This document shows positions 50,826-58,952 of a stretch of DNA of 64,000 bases, one piece after another (positions within the stretch are counted from its first letter, which is position 1; every line of letters starts with the position of its first letter). Origin of the DNA: GCA-020345945 sp964596985 (GTDB taxonomy: Archaea > Thermoproteota > Bathyarchaeia > RBG-16-48-13 > GCA-020345945); contig CAZQWG010000001.1 in the NCBI GenBank assembly GCA_964596985.1, positions 186,001-250,000 of the forward strand, in the 5' to 3' direction. Under the pieces are notes generated by a model. It was not told where the DNA came from. It saw only the letters and a program-made list of their open reading frames with translations, and made no database searches. Both the position numbers and the translations under genes were made by a program.

Positions 50826-51350
50826 ATGCCATCCGATAAATCTAGTCTTGAAGAGAAGAACGCTCGCTTGCAGAAGTTCGTTGAACGTTTCGAGAAGAAA
50901 CCCGAATCAGGGATACTGAAACCAGGAGTCAAAGCCACAATAGACGACGGTATCGTGATACTCTCCGCAGGAGACTGGACATGGAAGGAAGACCTCCCAC
51001 CCGTCCTCGGAGGAACAAACACCGAGCCAGGCCCATTACAACACCTCCTCGGGGCCCTCGCTGGGTGCGCCGCGGGCTTAATCAAGAATACCCTAGCCCC
51101 CATCACCGGCGTACCAGTCAGCAAGGTTGACGTCGACGTTCGATGCGAATTCGACGTAAGGGCGTGTCTCGGCATCGAGGGGGCGACAGCAGACCTCTCC
51201 AATACCGTATTCAACGTCACAATCTACTCAGAGGCTGACCCCAAAGACGTCGAAGACCTATTCGAGATCTGGAAGCAACGTGCACCGGTCCTCTTGGGAC
51301 TCGAGAAACCGATGAGAATCCAAACCAACCTAGAAATCAGAAAAGACTAG
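50826..51350 (+). CDS. OsmC-family protein
   Basis: 174 aa from ATG 50826; the frame is open further upstream but an AT-rich promoter fills that space (ATAAAACTTATG near 50790). OsmC fold features: GVKATIDDGIVILSAGD, EPGPLQHLLGALAGCAAGLIKNTLAP and VDVRCEFDVRACLG, the central helix carrying one Cys in GALAGCAA and a second Cys in ACLG. These two are candidates for the redox pair that reduces organic peroxides. It is monocistronic. Oxidative stress defence is the typical role. Confidence 0.85.
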   Translation: MPSDKSSLEEKNARLQKFVERFEKKPESGILKPGVKATIDDGIVILSAGDWTWKEDLPPVLGGTNTEPGPLQHLLGALAGCAAGLIKNTLAPITGVPVSKVDVDVRCEFDVRACLGIEGATADLSNTVFNVTIYSEADPKDVEDLFEIWKQRAPVLLGLEKPMRIQTNLEIRKD

Positions 51351-51508
51351 GGAGCCAAATACCCCTTGCCGAGGGGCACAACGAGAGCGTAGACGCAGCC
51401 TCCAAGCGTACGTGCGCTCGTTGTCATCCCCTCTCGCCGCATCCTTCTTCTATATGTCCACACAAACATCGAATAGAGAATCATGTAGAAGCCGGCGATA
51501 GGATAACG

Positions 51509-52048
51509 ATGATTCCGATATCGGAGAAAGTGCACTTCTGGATGATATCGTTGGTCCATTGGCACCTCTTCAGACTCTTTGTGGACCCGTATGAGGTTCT
51601 GGATAAGGCAGGAGTCAAACAGGGTCAAATAGTATTAGAGATCGGCTGCGGTCCAGGCTTCTTCACGATCGCCGCGTCAAAGATCGTAGGAAAAAGAGGA
51701 AAGGTCTACGCGCTGGATATCAATCCGGCAGCAATCGAGGATGTGCAACGCAAAATCGAAGAGAGAAAACTGGCGAATGTGAAGACCATTCTCGCTGACG
51801 CGAGCAAGACAGGTCTACCGGACAAGAGCATTGACGTAGTATTTCTCTTCGGCGTCATCCACACATTAGACGACGTCAATGCCGTCATGCAGGAGATGCA
51901 TCGGGTCCTCAAGAAAAAAGGTATTCTTACAGTCAAAGGACCCCGACAACGGTCAGAAAAAGAGCCCCTAGGACCCATTACAGAGAACAACCTATTCCTT
52001 CTCAAAGAGAAGACCGACGATTTGTTCAAATTCAGCAAGAACCCGTAA
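51509..52048 (+). CDS. SAM-dependent methyltransferase, class I
   Basis: 179 aa. Motif I VLEIGCGPGFFTIAAS, motif II VYALDINPAAIEDVQ, DASKTGLPDKSIDVVFLFGVIH (post-I and motif III), RVLKKKGILTVKGP. An N-terminal hydrophobic helix (FWMISLVHWHLFRLFVDP) could sit at the membrane, as in UbiE/PmtA-like lipid or quinone methyltransferases. The substrate is not predictable. It stands alone between OsmC and DUF362 genes. Confidence 0.85.
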   Translation: MIPISEKVHFWMISLVHWHLFRLFVDPYEVLDKAGVKQGQIVLEIGCGPGFFTIAASKIVGKRGKVYALDINPAAIEDVQRKIEERKLANVKTILADASKTGLPDKSIDVVFLFGVIHTLDDVNAVMQEMHRVLKKKGILTVKGPRQRSEKEPLGPITENNLFLLKEKTDDLFKFSKNP

Positions 52049-52195
52049 CTAGAAGAACACGCTCCCCGTCTTCTGCCACGTATTACTAGGATTAAACATA
52101 GAGCATTATCCATGCACCGGCGTAGAATAGCCACCATAAACTTTCTATGCACAATAAAGACAAGTATCGTCATCTAAATCGAGCAGGGAGCCCCA

Positions 52196-53137
52196 TTGCA
52201 TCCTAAAGCTACAGTATCAATCTCAAAGGGAGACAACGTCAAGCAGACAGTTCAGTCAGCCGTTGGACTGATCGGGGGAATGACGGACATCATCCACAGG
52301 GGCGACCAGGTCATACTCAAACCGAATCTAGCCGAACGCCTACCCCCAAGCTCAGGTCTTACAACAGACCTGAACATCCTAGGAGAGCTTGCGACGATGG
52401 CGTTCAAAGCCGGGGCCGAGCATGTAATATTAGCAGAGGGTTCAGCCACCTCAGACCTAGAACAGATCCCAGGCCTCAACGAGACCCTTGAACGCACAGG
52501 CATGGAAGCAGTAGACCTGAACAAGGTGCCAGACAAATCCTTAGTTGACGTCAGAATCCTAAACCCGTACGTTCTCCGGGAGATCCGCATACCCCGAGTC
52601 GTCTTGGAGTCCGATGTCTTCATAAACGTGCCAAAATTGAAAGTGGGCGGCTTCGTGACCAGCCTAGGCATAAAGAACCTACTCGGCGTTCTCCGCGGAA
52701 AAGGCTCATGGTCAGACCCTGAAACCATGAAACCCCCGTTCAAACCGGCGGGAGATAAGAAGATCCTTCACAGCTTCGGACAGTCGAAGGACGAACGCTT
52801 CCAGGAGGCGGTAATCGACCTCAACAGCGTGGTACGCTCGGATATGATAGTCGTGGACGGGTTCTATGGGCTGGAAGGGGAAGGCACGGCACATGGTAGA
52901 CCGGTGAAGATGGACCTAATCATCGCAGGCAAGGACATCGTAGCAGTTGACGCGATCTCCTCGATGGTAATGGGGTTCGACCCGGCGAAGATCAACTACA
53001 TAAGACTCGCCGTCGAAAAGGGATTAGGCATAGGAGACCCGGCGGAGATACAGGTGGAAGGTATACCTGTCTCCAAAGTGAGACGCCGATTCAAGCCCAG
53101 ATACCCAGAATACAAACGCTACTACTCAGACCCTTGA
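52196..53137 (+). CDS. DUF362-family protein
   Basis: 313 aa from TTG 52196. Typical DUF362 blocks: VILKPNLAERLPPSSGLTTDLNILGELATMAFKAGAEHVILAEGS, DVFINVPKLKVGGFVTSLGIKNLLGVLRGKGSW, VVDGFYGLEGEGTAHGRPVKMDLIIAGKDIVAVDAISSMVMGFDP. No 4Fe-4S domain is present, so this is the simple form. Related proteins are implicated in Fe-S or metal-cofactor chemistry and in uronate isomerisation. The function here is not known. Confidence 0.85.
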   Translation: MHPKATVSISKGDNVKQTVQSAVGLIGGMTDIIHRGDQVILKPNLAERLPPSSGLTTDLNILGELATMAFKAGAEHVILAEGSATSDLEQIPGLNETLERTGMEAVDLNKVPDKSLVDVRILNPYVLREIRIPRVVLESDVFINVPKLKVGGFVTSLGIKNLLGVLRGKGSWSDPETMKPPFKPAGDKKILHSFGQSKDERFQEAVIDLNSVVRSDMIVVDGFYGLEGEGTAHGRPVKMDLIIAGKDIVAVDAISSMVMGFDPAKINYIRLAVEKGLGIGDPAEIQVEGIPVSKVRRRFKPRYPEYKRYYSDP

Positions 53138-53190
53138 ACACGTCTCAGAGAAAGTCAGAGAAGTCTCCGTTTGCCCACGCTGAAGGGACC

Positions 53191-54126
53191 TCAGTCTTCG
53201 CCTCCAAGCCTTACCCACGGATACCTGCTGTCGACCTCCCGCACCACGGCGTCGGGAGACAGTATCCCAGCCTCACAGATAATCCCGTGTATGAACTCTC
53301 GTCTGGTAACGTCGAAGGCAGGATTCCTCAAACGAAGACCTTGAGGCGGCTCCCCCCAGATCTCCCGGCCATCCCTCTCCTCGATCACCGTGTATTCCCC
53401 GAAGATTGTTTCAGGATCAAACTTCAGCAACTCTGAGGCGACGTAGAAAGGGGTCCTCGCCTCCTTTGCCGAGAGCGCAACCAGGCTGGTACCGATCTTG
53501 TTTATCACGTTACCCTCAGAGGTTATCGCGTCAGCCCCCACCAAGACGAGATCGACATCATTCATGAAGAACCTGGCCGCCGAGTCAACGACCATAGTCG
53601 TCCCGATACCGAGCTCGGTCAGCTCTCTAGCCGTGATCCTACCCTGAAAGCGGGGTCTCGTCTCGGTGCAGAAGACCCGGAAATCCTTCCCCTGAGACCT
53701 CGCCTCCCCCAGGGTCCTCGTGACAACAGAGGAATGGCAGTGAGTGAGAACCGTGCTCCCGTCGAGTATCCGCTTCGAGCCTATTTCAGCAATCTCCCTC
53801 TTCGAGTTCTCCAGATCCCTAACAAACCCCTTGGAGATGGTAGACACAGAATCATCCAGATCCCCGGAATCCTCTAGACCGCTCTCTTGGACGCTGTAGA
53901 TCAGGTATCTTATCGCGTTCCTCATCAAAGGCTCCGTAGGCCTCGTATCGAAGAGGATTCCCTTCGCAGACTCCAGCTCAGATAAAAGGTCGCTTCTCTT
54001 CCTAATCTCCGACTTCTTGATATGATCCCGCACAGCCTCGAGAGCGGCTATTGCCACGTTCGTGGCTCCCTGTATCTCAAGCCTCCTGATCCTTCCAGCA
54101 ACCTCCACCAAACCATCACGAGACAA
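53191..54126 (-). CDS. Ribose-1,5-bisphosphate isomerase
   Basis: 311 aa. eIF2B-like fold with the archaeal R15P isomerase motifs: STVLTHCHSSVVTRTLGEA (catalytic Cys), TETRPRFQGRITARELTELGI, VLVGADAITSEGNVINKIGTSLVALSA (catalytic Asp in GADAI). It converts ribose-1,5-bisphosphate to ribulose-1,5-bisphosphate, the step after AMP phosphorylase (40939) in the nucleotide salvage route ending at form III RuBisCO. It is convergent with DUF362; 39 bases separate it from the upstream nuclease gene, so they may be co-transcribed. Confidence 0.92.
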   Translation of the reverse strand: MSRDGLVEVAGRIRRLEIQGATNVAIAALEAVRDHIKKSEIRKRSDLLSELESAKGILFDTRPTEPLMRNAIRYLIYSVQESGLEDSGDLDDSVSTISKGFVRDLENSKREIAEIGSKRILDGSTVLTHCHSSVVTRTLGEARSQGKDFRVFCTETRPRFQGRITARELTELGIGTTMVVDSAARFFMNDVDLVLVGADAITSEGNVINKIGTSLVALSAKEARTPFYVASELLKFDPETIFGEYTVIEERDGREIWGEPPQGLRLRNPAFDVTRREFIHGIICEAGILSPDAVVREVDSRYPWVRLGGED

Positions 54127-54165
54127 AACTATCCCCCAAACACCTACTCAAACCACGATTACCCT

Positions 54166-55026
54166 CTAACCCTCACCTAGAACATCTCTGGCGAAGTCGA
54201 CCAGCTCATCCAGCCTTCTCTTCGAGACCCCGCTAGACCGCGTAAGCCTCTTCGTATTCTGCCCCAACACCTGTTTAAGCAGAACCACCCCGCGGTTACC
54301 CAACCGCTCCTCGCTCTCCGAATCCAAATCCTTGAACAGGGTAATCGGATACAGCCCTTTCTCCCGTATCCTCTGCTCAAGACCTGCCTTGACCGGACAC
54401 TTCCAAGCGATCTGCTCTATACCCCTACACACGGCGTATCTCCTCGCATGACCGGAGAACTTGGTGTTACAGACGACAAGGGCCTCGTTGAACCCGACGT
54501 CGTTCTCTCCATGCTTGAACCCGTCGGTCAGATCCTCGAAGGTCGCCCTCGCCTCCTTCACCACATCCATCCCCGTGTAGGTATGCGGATTAGAGTGGTG
54601 TTTGACCTCCACGTAGACAACGGCGTCCCCGCGCCTCGCGATGGCGTCGATCTCGTGCGTCACACACATCCCCCTTACAATCTTGTTAGGAGCCACCTCG
54701 TAGCCGTATTCCCCGAGTAAAAGACGCACGAAGTGCTCGAAATCGGGTTTCGGCCTCATCAGGCTGATCGCCCCCCGAAGATCCACCCTTAGACCCAGGC
54801 TGGGCCTATGCTCCCGTAAACCTCTATGGACTATCTCAAGGATCTCCTGCGTCGGCATACCGTCGTAGAGCCTCTCCTCAACCTCGTCCGCGATCCTCTC
54901 TGCCCGCTCTTTATCCGCCCCCATCCTCATGGAGGTGGTCAACACTTTCCTCCGGGAGTAGCGTTGCCTAGACCCATCGAACTTTGTGACCGAAACCATA
55001 GTCCCACTATCTTTGAAAACGGACAT
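54166..55026 (-). CDS. ATP-cone domain fused to a PD-(D/E)XK nuclease-like domain
   Basis: 286 aa (ATG 54999 would remove nine residues). Residues 10-95 match an ATP-cone: VTKFDGSRQRYSRRKVLTTSMRMGADKERAERIADEVEERLYDGMPTQEILEIV, the dATP/ATP-sensing module of ribonucleotide reductase and NrdR. Residues 100-220 carry a nuclease-like core with CVTHEIDAIARRGDAVVYVEVKHH (D and ExK). The last 50 residues are helical, HhH-like. The fusion suggests a nucleotide-sensing DNA-processing or repair enzyme. Related fusions exist in archaea but no function is established that I know of. Confidence 0.75.
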   Translation of the reverse strand: MSVFKDSGTMVSVTKFDGSRQRYSRRKVLTTSMRMGADKERAERIADEVEERLYDGMPTQEILEIVHRGLREHRPSLGLRVDLRGAISLMRPKPDFEHFVRLLLGEYGYEVAPNKIVRGMCVTHEIDAIARRGDAVVYVEVKHHSNPHTYTGMDVVKEARATFEDLTDGFKHGENDVGFNEALVVCNTKFSGHARRYAVCRGIEQIAWKCPVKAGLEQRIREKGLYPITLFKDLDSESEERLGNRGVVLLKQVLGQNTKRLTRSSGVSKRRLDELVDFARDVLGEG

Positions 55027-55041
55027 ATTACGGTTGGTTTT

Positions 55042-55662
55042 TCATCCGCTGCTTACACCGGGGAGAGACGCCCTCGTTCTTTGATACAGGTAGTTCGCTA
55101 GAGCGGTGAGGAGACCGCAGACAATCAGCCCACCGACGACCGTCAACACCACGTTCGAGCTGTATAGCAGGGCGTAGGTCAAACACCACACCGCGAAGAC
55201 AACATCGATCAGGCAAATCGTAACCACGATAATAGACCAGAACGGGCTATGAACGTAATATCCGTACAACGAAGACCTGAACCCACCCAAGATCCCTTCC
55301 TGAAACATTGCGGGTGCCTGAAGGGATGCTGGCTCTGTTGAGGGGGTAGACTCTCCAGGAAGTCTAGGCTCAGGCGAATCACCACCCTCCTGCAGCGTCT
55401 CGCATGCCTCACCGAGTCTCCGGAGAAACCCAGGGACCCCAGCCCTGGCTGTGTAGTGAACCCGATTCTCGACTTCTATACGCTCGATGAACCCGACTTC
55501 CATCAAGGCATTGAGATGCTGGTACACAGCAGAACTAGTCATACCCAAGAGCTTGGCAAGCTGTCTTGGATGTTGTGGATCAGCACAGGCCAGTTGAACT
55601 ATTCTGTATCTGGTCGGGTCTGCTAGTACCCTTAGAATCCTCTGCTGGAAATCATCGGACAT
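55042..55662 (-). CDS. ArsR-type regulator with two C-terminal membrane helices
   Basis: 206 aa from ATG 55662; the frame is open to 55737 but the added residues do not look native. ArsR winged helix at 5-80 (QQRILRVLADPTRYRIVQLACADPQHPRQLAKLLGMTSSAVYQHLNALMEVGFIERIEVENRVHYTA). A Pro-rich linker follows, then two membrane helices (SIIVVTICLIDVVFAVWCLTYALL and VVLTVVGGLIVCGLLTALANYL). No classic metal-site cysteines, so it may sense membrane state. Divergent from the HTH gene at 55879 across a region of inverted repeats. Confidence 0.82.
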   Translation of the reverse strand: MSDDFQQRILRVLADPTRYRIVQLACADPQHPRQLAKLLGMTSSAVYQHLNALMEVGFIERIEVENRVHYTARAGVPGFLRRLGEACETLQEGGDSPEPRLPGESTPSTEPASLQAPAMFQEGILGGFRSSLYGYYVHSPFWSIIVVTICLIDVVFAVWCLTYALLYSSNVVLTVVGGLIVCGLLTALANYLYQRTRASLPGVSSG

Positions 55663-55763
55663 AGGGTCAACCCTGCCCAACACCCAATACTTGAAGCCAA
55701 CCCAACTTAAGATTGTGTCCCCGGAATCACCACGCATTGAGGCCCGGAGGTCAGAAGAGGCTT

Positions 55764-55846
55764 ACGTTCCGGTTAGTTGTAAGTGACAGCTTACTAAGTT
55801 TCCGGTTGAAAAACGCATAAAAACACGGAAAATAATGTTATTTCCG
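55764..55846. promoter_or_regulatory. Control region between ArsR-type and DeoR-like regulators
   Basis: GTAAG-TGACAG-CTTAC (55779-55794) is an inverted repeat. TTCCGGTT occurs twice, near 55767 and 55799. CGGAAAATAA (55826-55835) and TTATTTCCG (55838-55846) are inverted copies with a one-base bulge. All lie between two divergent regulators and are candidate operators. Confidence 0.5.
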
Positions 55847-55878
55847 TAAAATAAACCTGAAACGAGGCTAAAAATGTC

Positions 55879-56295
55879 TTGGAAACCCTCATTGAATCGG
55901 AACAATCCAAAGCCGTCTACCTGAGGCTTCTCAGACAAGAGGCCATGCTCTCAAGAATCCTGGATGAGCTGGAGGGAATCCGATTCAAACTATCCAACGA
56001 ACCCCACTCAGAGACACCGATGATCCGTAATCGAAGACTCCGCCTCCTCAGAATAATCCTGGAAAACAGAGAGACAGCCAACATCACAGAGATAACCAAG
56101 CGTATCGGAAGAGACCAAAAGACCGTACGATCAGACCTCAGCCTCCTCGCAACCGAAGGACTCACCCTGTACATGAAAGGAGACAAACACAGCAACCCCG
56201 GCAGAAGAGGAAACCGCCCCAGACTGACAAGAAGAGGGAGAAAGATAGCCGAGGCAGCCTTCGAACTGGACCGGCAAGAAAACAGCCCGGTATGA
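55879..56295 (+). CDS. Coiled-coil plus helix-turn-helix regulator (DeoR-like)
   Basis: 138 aa from TTG 55879. An N-terminal helix (SKAVYLRLLRQEAMLSRILDELEGIRFKL) is suited to dimerisation. RLLRIILENRETANITEITKRIGRDQKTVRSDLSLLATEGL is a DeoR-type helix-turn-helix, and a basic segment (GRRGNRPRLTRRGRKIAEAA) follows. No ligand domain. Inverted repeats just upstream suggest autoregulation. No family name beyond the HTH is claimed. Confidence 0.65.
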   Translation: METLIESEQSKAVYLRLLRQEAMLSRILDELEGIRFKLSNEPHSETPMIRNRRLRLLRIILENRETANITEITKRIGRDQKTVRSDLSLLATEGLTLYMKGDKHSNPGRRGNRPRLTRRGRKIAEAAFELDRQENSPV

Positions 56296-56307
56296 TCCCT
56301 TTTTCTC

Positions 56308-56454
56308 TCAGTGATGCATGTGTTCGTGTCTTCCGGGTTCTTCTTTCCCTATCTCAGATAGGAATTTCTCAGGATTCTTCTTGAATCCTTCTATGTAATG
56401 AGAATGGTCTCCACTACCTTGCCTGCAGTGATTCTTATACGCAATTTCACCCAT
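56308..56454 (-). CDS. 48-aa His-rich small protein
   Basis: Reads from ATG 56454 to TGA 56308. MGEIAYKNHCRQGSGDHSHYIEGFKKNPEKFLSEI then EEPGRHEHMHH: seven His and one Cys in 48 residues, with the HxHxHH end typical of nickel, copper or zinc binding. It lies 99 bases downstream of the ICMT-type gene in the same direction, closing a small membrane/metal cluster. There is no strong ribosome site, so translation is unproven. Composition and the neighbourhood are the arguments for it. Confidence 0.5.
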   Translation of the reverse strand: MGEIAYKNHCRQGSGDHSHYIEGFKKNPEKFLSEIGKEEPGRHEHMHH

Positions 56455-56553
56455 TCCAACAGATGATCCCCTGCCTTCGGCAGTTAACCATTATCCGAAT
56501 AGACAGATGCCCCCGGCACCGAACGGTGTCCACGGGTAGGCGAATGTCTGCCG

Positions 56554-57210
56554 TCAAGGTCTGTTCAAGAAGCTGTGGAGACGGGGGATGAACATGGGCA
56601 CCCTTCTCCGATACTCTGCGTACTCGTCTCCGAACTCCTCTTCCATCTCCTGCTCCTCGGTTTTTGCAAGCCGATAATACTGTAGGGCAAGGATAGGCCA
56701 CATGACGAGGAGCGGGATCGTCGCCCAGTGTACGATCAAACCCAACGTGATCATCATGAAGCCGGTATACTGAGGGTGACGCATGTACGCGTAGATCCCG
56801 TCGGTGACCAGCCTCCTCTTTCCCTTCTTTTTACTCCAAAAACTGTGATAGACGGTTCTCCAGCCGCGGATCACCAGGTCGATTCCTACTAGGCTGATAG
56901 CCGACCCTATGAACATACCCCAGTACCCGATATACTGCTGCAAGGTGTGACCCCAGAGCAGGCCTTGGGGAAGAGAAACACCGAAAGCCCAAGCCACAAA
57001 GTACAGGCTTAAGGGGACACCGAACATTTCAAGGGCCGACGCGACAACGAAACCAAGGTACACGCCTGCCGGTCGTCTGTGAGCCTTCCTATGGAACGGT
57101 ATGAAAACGATGAACAAGCCGAAGATGATAGCCCAAATAATCGACGAGCCCCAGTCGCCATAATGCCCAAGCGTAGCCAGGCCCTGTTCCAGTTGCGACA
57201 TCTCTCTCAA
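56554..57210 (-). CDS. Isoprenylcysteine carboxyl methyltransferase-family membrane protein
   Basis: 218 aa with about five membrane helices and the family's cytosolic C-terminal block: GIYAYMRHPQYTGFMMITLG, then YYRLAKTEEQEMEEEFGDEYAEYRRRVPMFIP. Prokaryotic members methylate phospholipids or other membrane substrates, or act in heavy-metal or nitrite metabolism (NnrU-like). Its start overlaps the stop of the PepSY-like gene by 4 bases, so they are coupled. Confidence 0.88.
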   Translation of the reverse strand: MREMSQLEQGLATLGHYGDWGSSIIWAIIFGLFIVFIPFHRKAHRRPAGVYLGFVVASALEMFGVPLSLYFVAWAFGVSLPQGLLWGHTLQQYIGYWGMFIGSAISLVGIDLVIRGWRTVYHSFWSKKKGKRRLVTDGIYAYMRHPQYTGFMMITLGLIVHWATIPLLVMWPILALQYYRLAKTEEQEMEEEFGDEYAEYRRRVPMFIPRLHSFLNRP

Positions 57211-57797
57211 TGCACCTCATGCATCTCAAGGCTCTGGATGTACCCGCCATGCCAGTCGTGGTACCAGACTTCGCCGTTGTAGCCGTTGACGCTGAGCATT
57301 CCGAGTATCCCTCTGTCTCTTGTCGTGTGGATTGTGTAGTACCCGTAGAAGCGATGCGGGTCTTCGGCAACTGCCTCCGGGTAGGAACTGTCGAGGAATT
57401 GCTGGGCAATCGTAATAGCCTCATCTTGGTCGATGGACATCTGCGCAGAGTAGGAACCCTGACTTCCCCCCATCATACCATGGCGACCGTACTTTGTGTT
57501 CCACATCATATTCGGTCCGTATTCAGGGAATATCCGTCCGGTTCCTTTATCGATAAGCATCTCGAAAGCCCCGATCCCCGTGGATTTCTCATAGTAGATC
57601 ACATAGTAATTCTGCTCGAACTCCATAATCTCTCGAATAGCTAGGTCGGGGTTATTCTGAGACGCCAGGTACCTCTCGGCAATCTCAAGGGCCTGACCGA
57701 TATCGTAGGATCTGGACTGGAAGACGCCCAAAGCGGGTAGACCGAGTAAACCTATCGAGATCAGGAAGAACCCCAACGCCTGTCGTCCACTAATCAC
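57207..57797 (-). CDS. Membrane-anchored protein with two PepSY-like repeats
   Basis: 196 aa. An N-terminal helix (ALGFFLISIGLLGLPALGVF) anchors two copies of a PepSY-like unit: IGQALEIAERYLASQNNPDLAIREIMEFEQNYYVIYYEK and DEAITIAQQFLDSS...FYGYYTIHT...ILGMLSVNGYNGEVWYHDWHG. A Met/Gly/His-rich linker (MMWNTKYGRHGMMGG) joins them and may bind copper. Lies between SHOCT and ICMT-type genes in one operon. Such trios accompany copper or other metal handling in bacteria and archaea. Confidence 0.78.
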   Translation of the reverse strand: MISGRQALGFFLISIGLLGLPALGVFQSRSYDIGQALEIAERYLASQNNPDLAIREIMEFEQNYYVIYYEKSTGIGAFEMLIDKGTGRIFPEYGPNMMWNTKYGRHGMMGGSQGSYSAQMSIDQDEAITIAQQFLDSSYPEAVAEDPHRFYGYYTIHTTRDRGILGMLSVNGYNGEVWYHDWHGGYIQSLEMHEVH

Positions 57798-57808
57798 AGG
57801 AACCCCTC

Positions 57809-58132
57809 CTACGTTTCCGAGATAGTCTTCTTTATCTCTGCGAATTCTTCTCGGGAAATCTCACCACGAGCGTATCGTTCCCCGGCAATCGTCAACGCCC
57901 TATCGCGTTCAGCCCGTCCAGGACGCCTAGACCCTGTGAAAATCAGGTAGACACCAGCCCCTATCAGGACTAGTAGGAGTATCATGGGTAGAGGTGTCCA
58001 ACCCCAACCCCCGTATCCCGTCCAGGGACCCATCATATGGAAGCCCATTCCTGTTCCAAATGACGATGCTAGGAGGACTATGGCGAGTATCGCTAATAGC
58101 CAAAACAGACCTATTCCAAACATGTTGCTCAC
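57809..58132 (-). CDS. Small SHOCT-domain membrane protein
   Basis: 107 aa. Two membrane helices (LFWLLAILAIVLLASSF and PLPMILLLVLIGAGVYLIF) flank a Gly/Met-rich loop (GTGMGFHMMGPWTGYGGWGW). The C-terminal SHOCT motif reads ALTIAGERYARGEISREEFAEIKKTIS. SHOCT parts usually mediate oligomerisation. First gene of the small operon with the PepSY and ICMT-type genes. Confidence 0.88.
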   Translation of the reverse strand: MSNMFGIGLFWLLAILAIVLLASSFGTGMGFHMMGPWTGYGGWGWTPLPMILLLVLIGAGVYLIFTGSRRPGRAERDRALTIAGERYARGEISREEFAEIKKTISET

Positions 58133-58336
58133 TAGGAATAGAGGATAAGTCGAATATAAACATATCTTTTTATGATATATCTTGATGTAATATTCCGGCG
58201 GTCACATCACGCACCGACAGTCAAAGACCCCAGACAAGAAGCGACGAGAGGACGCATGAATAAGGTCGGGGAAAACGAGGCGGCTGGCATCAACAAAATG
58301 AGCCGGATCGACCCGAGAAAAGTATGCTAGAAAACG

Positions 58337-58687
58337 CTATTCAGAAGGTTCGATCTGACGCAGACGCCTGAACCTAGAACGGAGTTGATGCACCCTCTCC
58401 GTACCATCGAACGGTCTCAGCTCCTCTGCATCCTGGATCAGCATACTACCTTCGGTGTCATCGACCAACGTCTTCCTCTCGTCCAAAGCAACATGCTTGC
58501 TATTCCTCTCTTCTTCAAGCACCCGAACCCTCTCCTGCGCTTGTTGAAGCCGCTGCTCTAGGTCCTCTCTCGACTTCGCCATTTCACTGAGTTCTCTGTA
58601 AAGGGAGTCATATTTGCGGACCAACATCTCCGCATCTTTAAGGAAGGCCCCCCACTCATCCTTGCCCAACGTTATAGTACTATCCAT
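58337..58687 (-). CDS. Coiled-coil protein of unknown function
   Basis: 116 aa from ATG 58687 (the frame is open to 58726). It is dominated by a long coiled coil, KDAEMLVRKYDSLYRELSEMAKSREDLEQRLQQAQERVRVLEEERN, then a charged tail ending RSRFRRLRQIEPSE. No domain is recognised. The gene stands alone, with AT-rich sequence upstream that could hold its promoter. Partner binding or a structural role is possible. Confidence 0.6.
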   Translation of the reverse strand: MDSTITLGKDEWGAFLKDAEMLVRKYDSLYRELSEMAKSREDLEQRLQQAQERVRVLEEERNSKHVALDERKTLVDDTEGSMLIQDAEELRPFDGTERVHQLRSRFRRLRQIEPSE

Positions 58688-58952
58688 ATTGACACCGAAC
58701 CCCCTAACTGAATACCAGATGTTCAATCAGAGACCGGTTCCCCAGACATTACAGTAAAAAATAACGGTAATTCTATTAAAAAAGTTATTCCACTCAAAAC
58801 GCTATAATCCACAACAACAGCCACAAATACGCATAAATGTACATATAGAAGAAATCTGGACGCGAAAATAACTTCGGACAAATACGGAGAAGAATAACGC
58901 GAAAAGGCTCCAACAATCACCTCTAATACCGGTCCCTTGCCAGCGACAAGTC

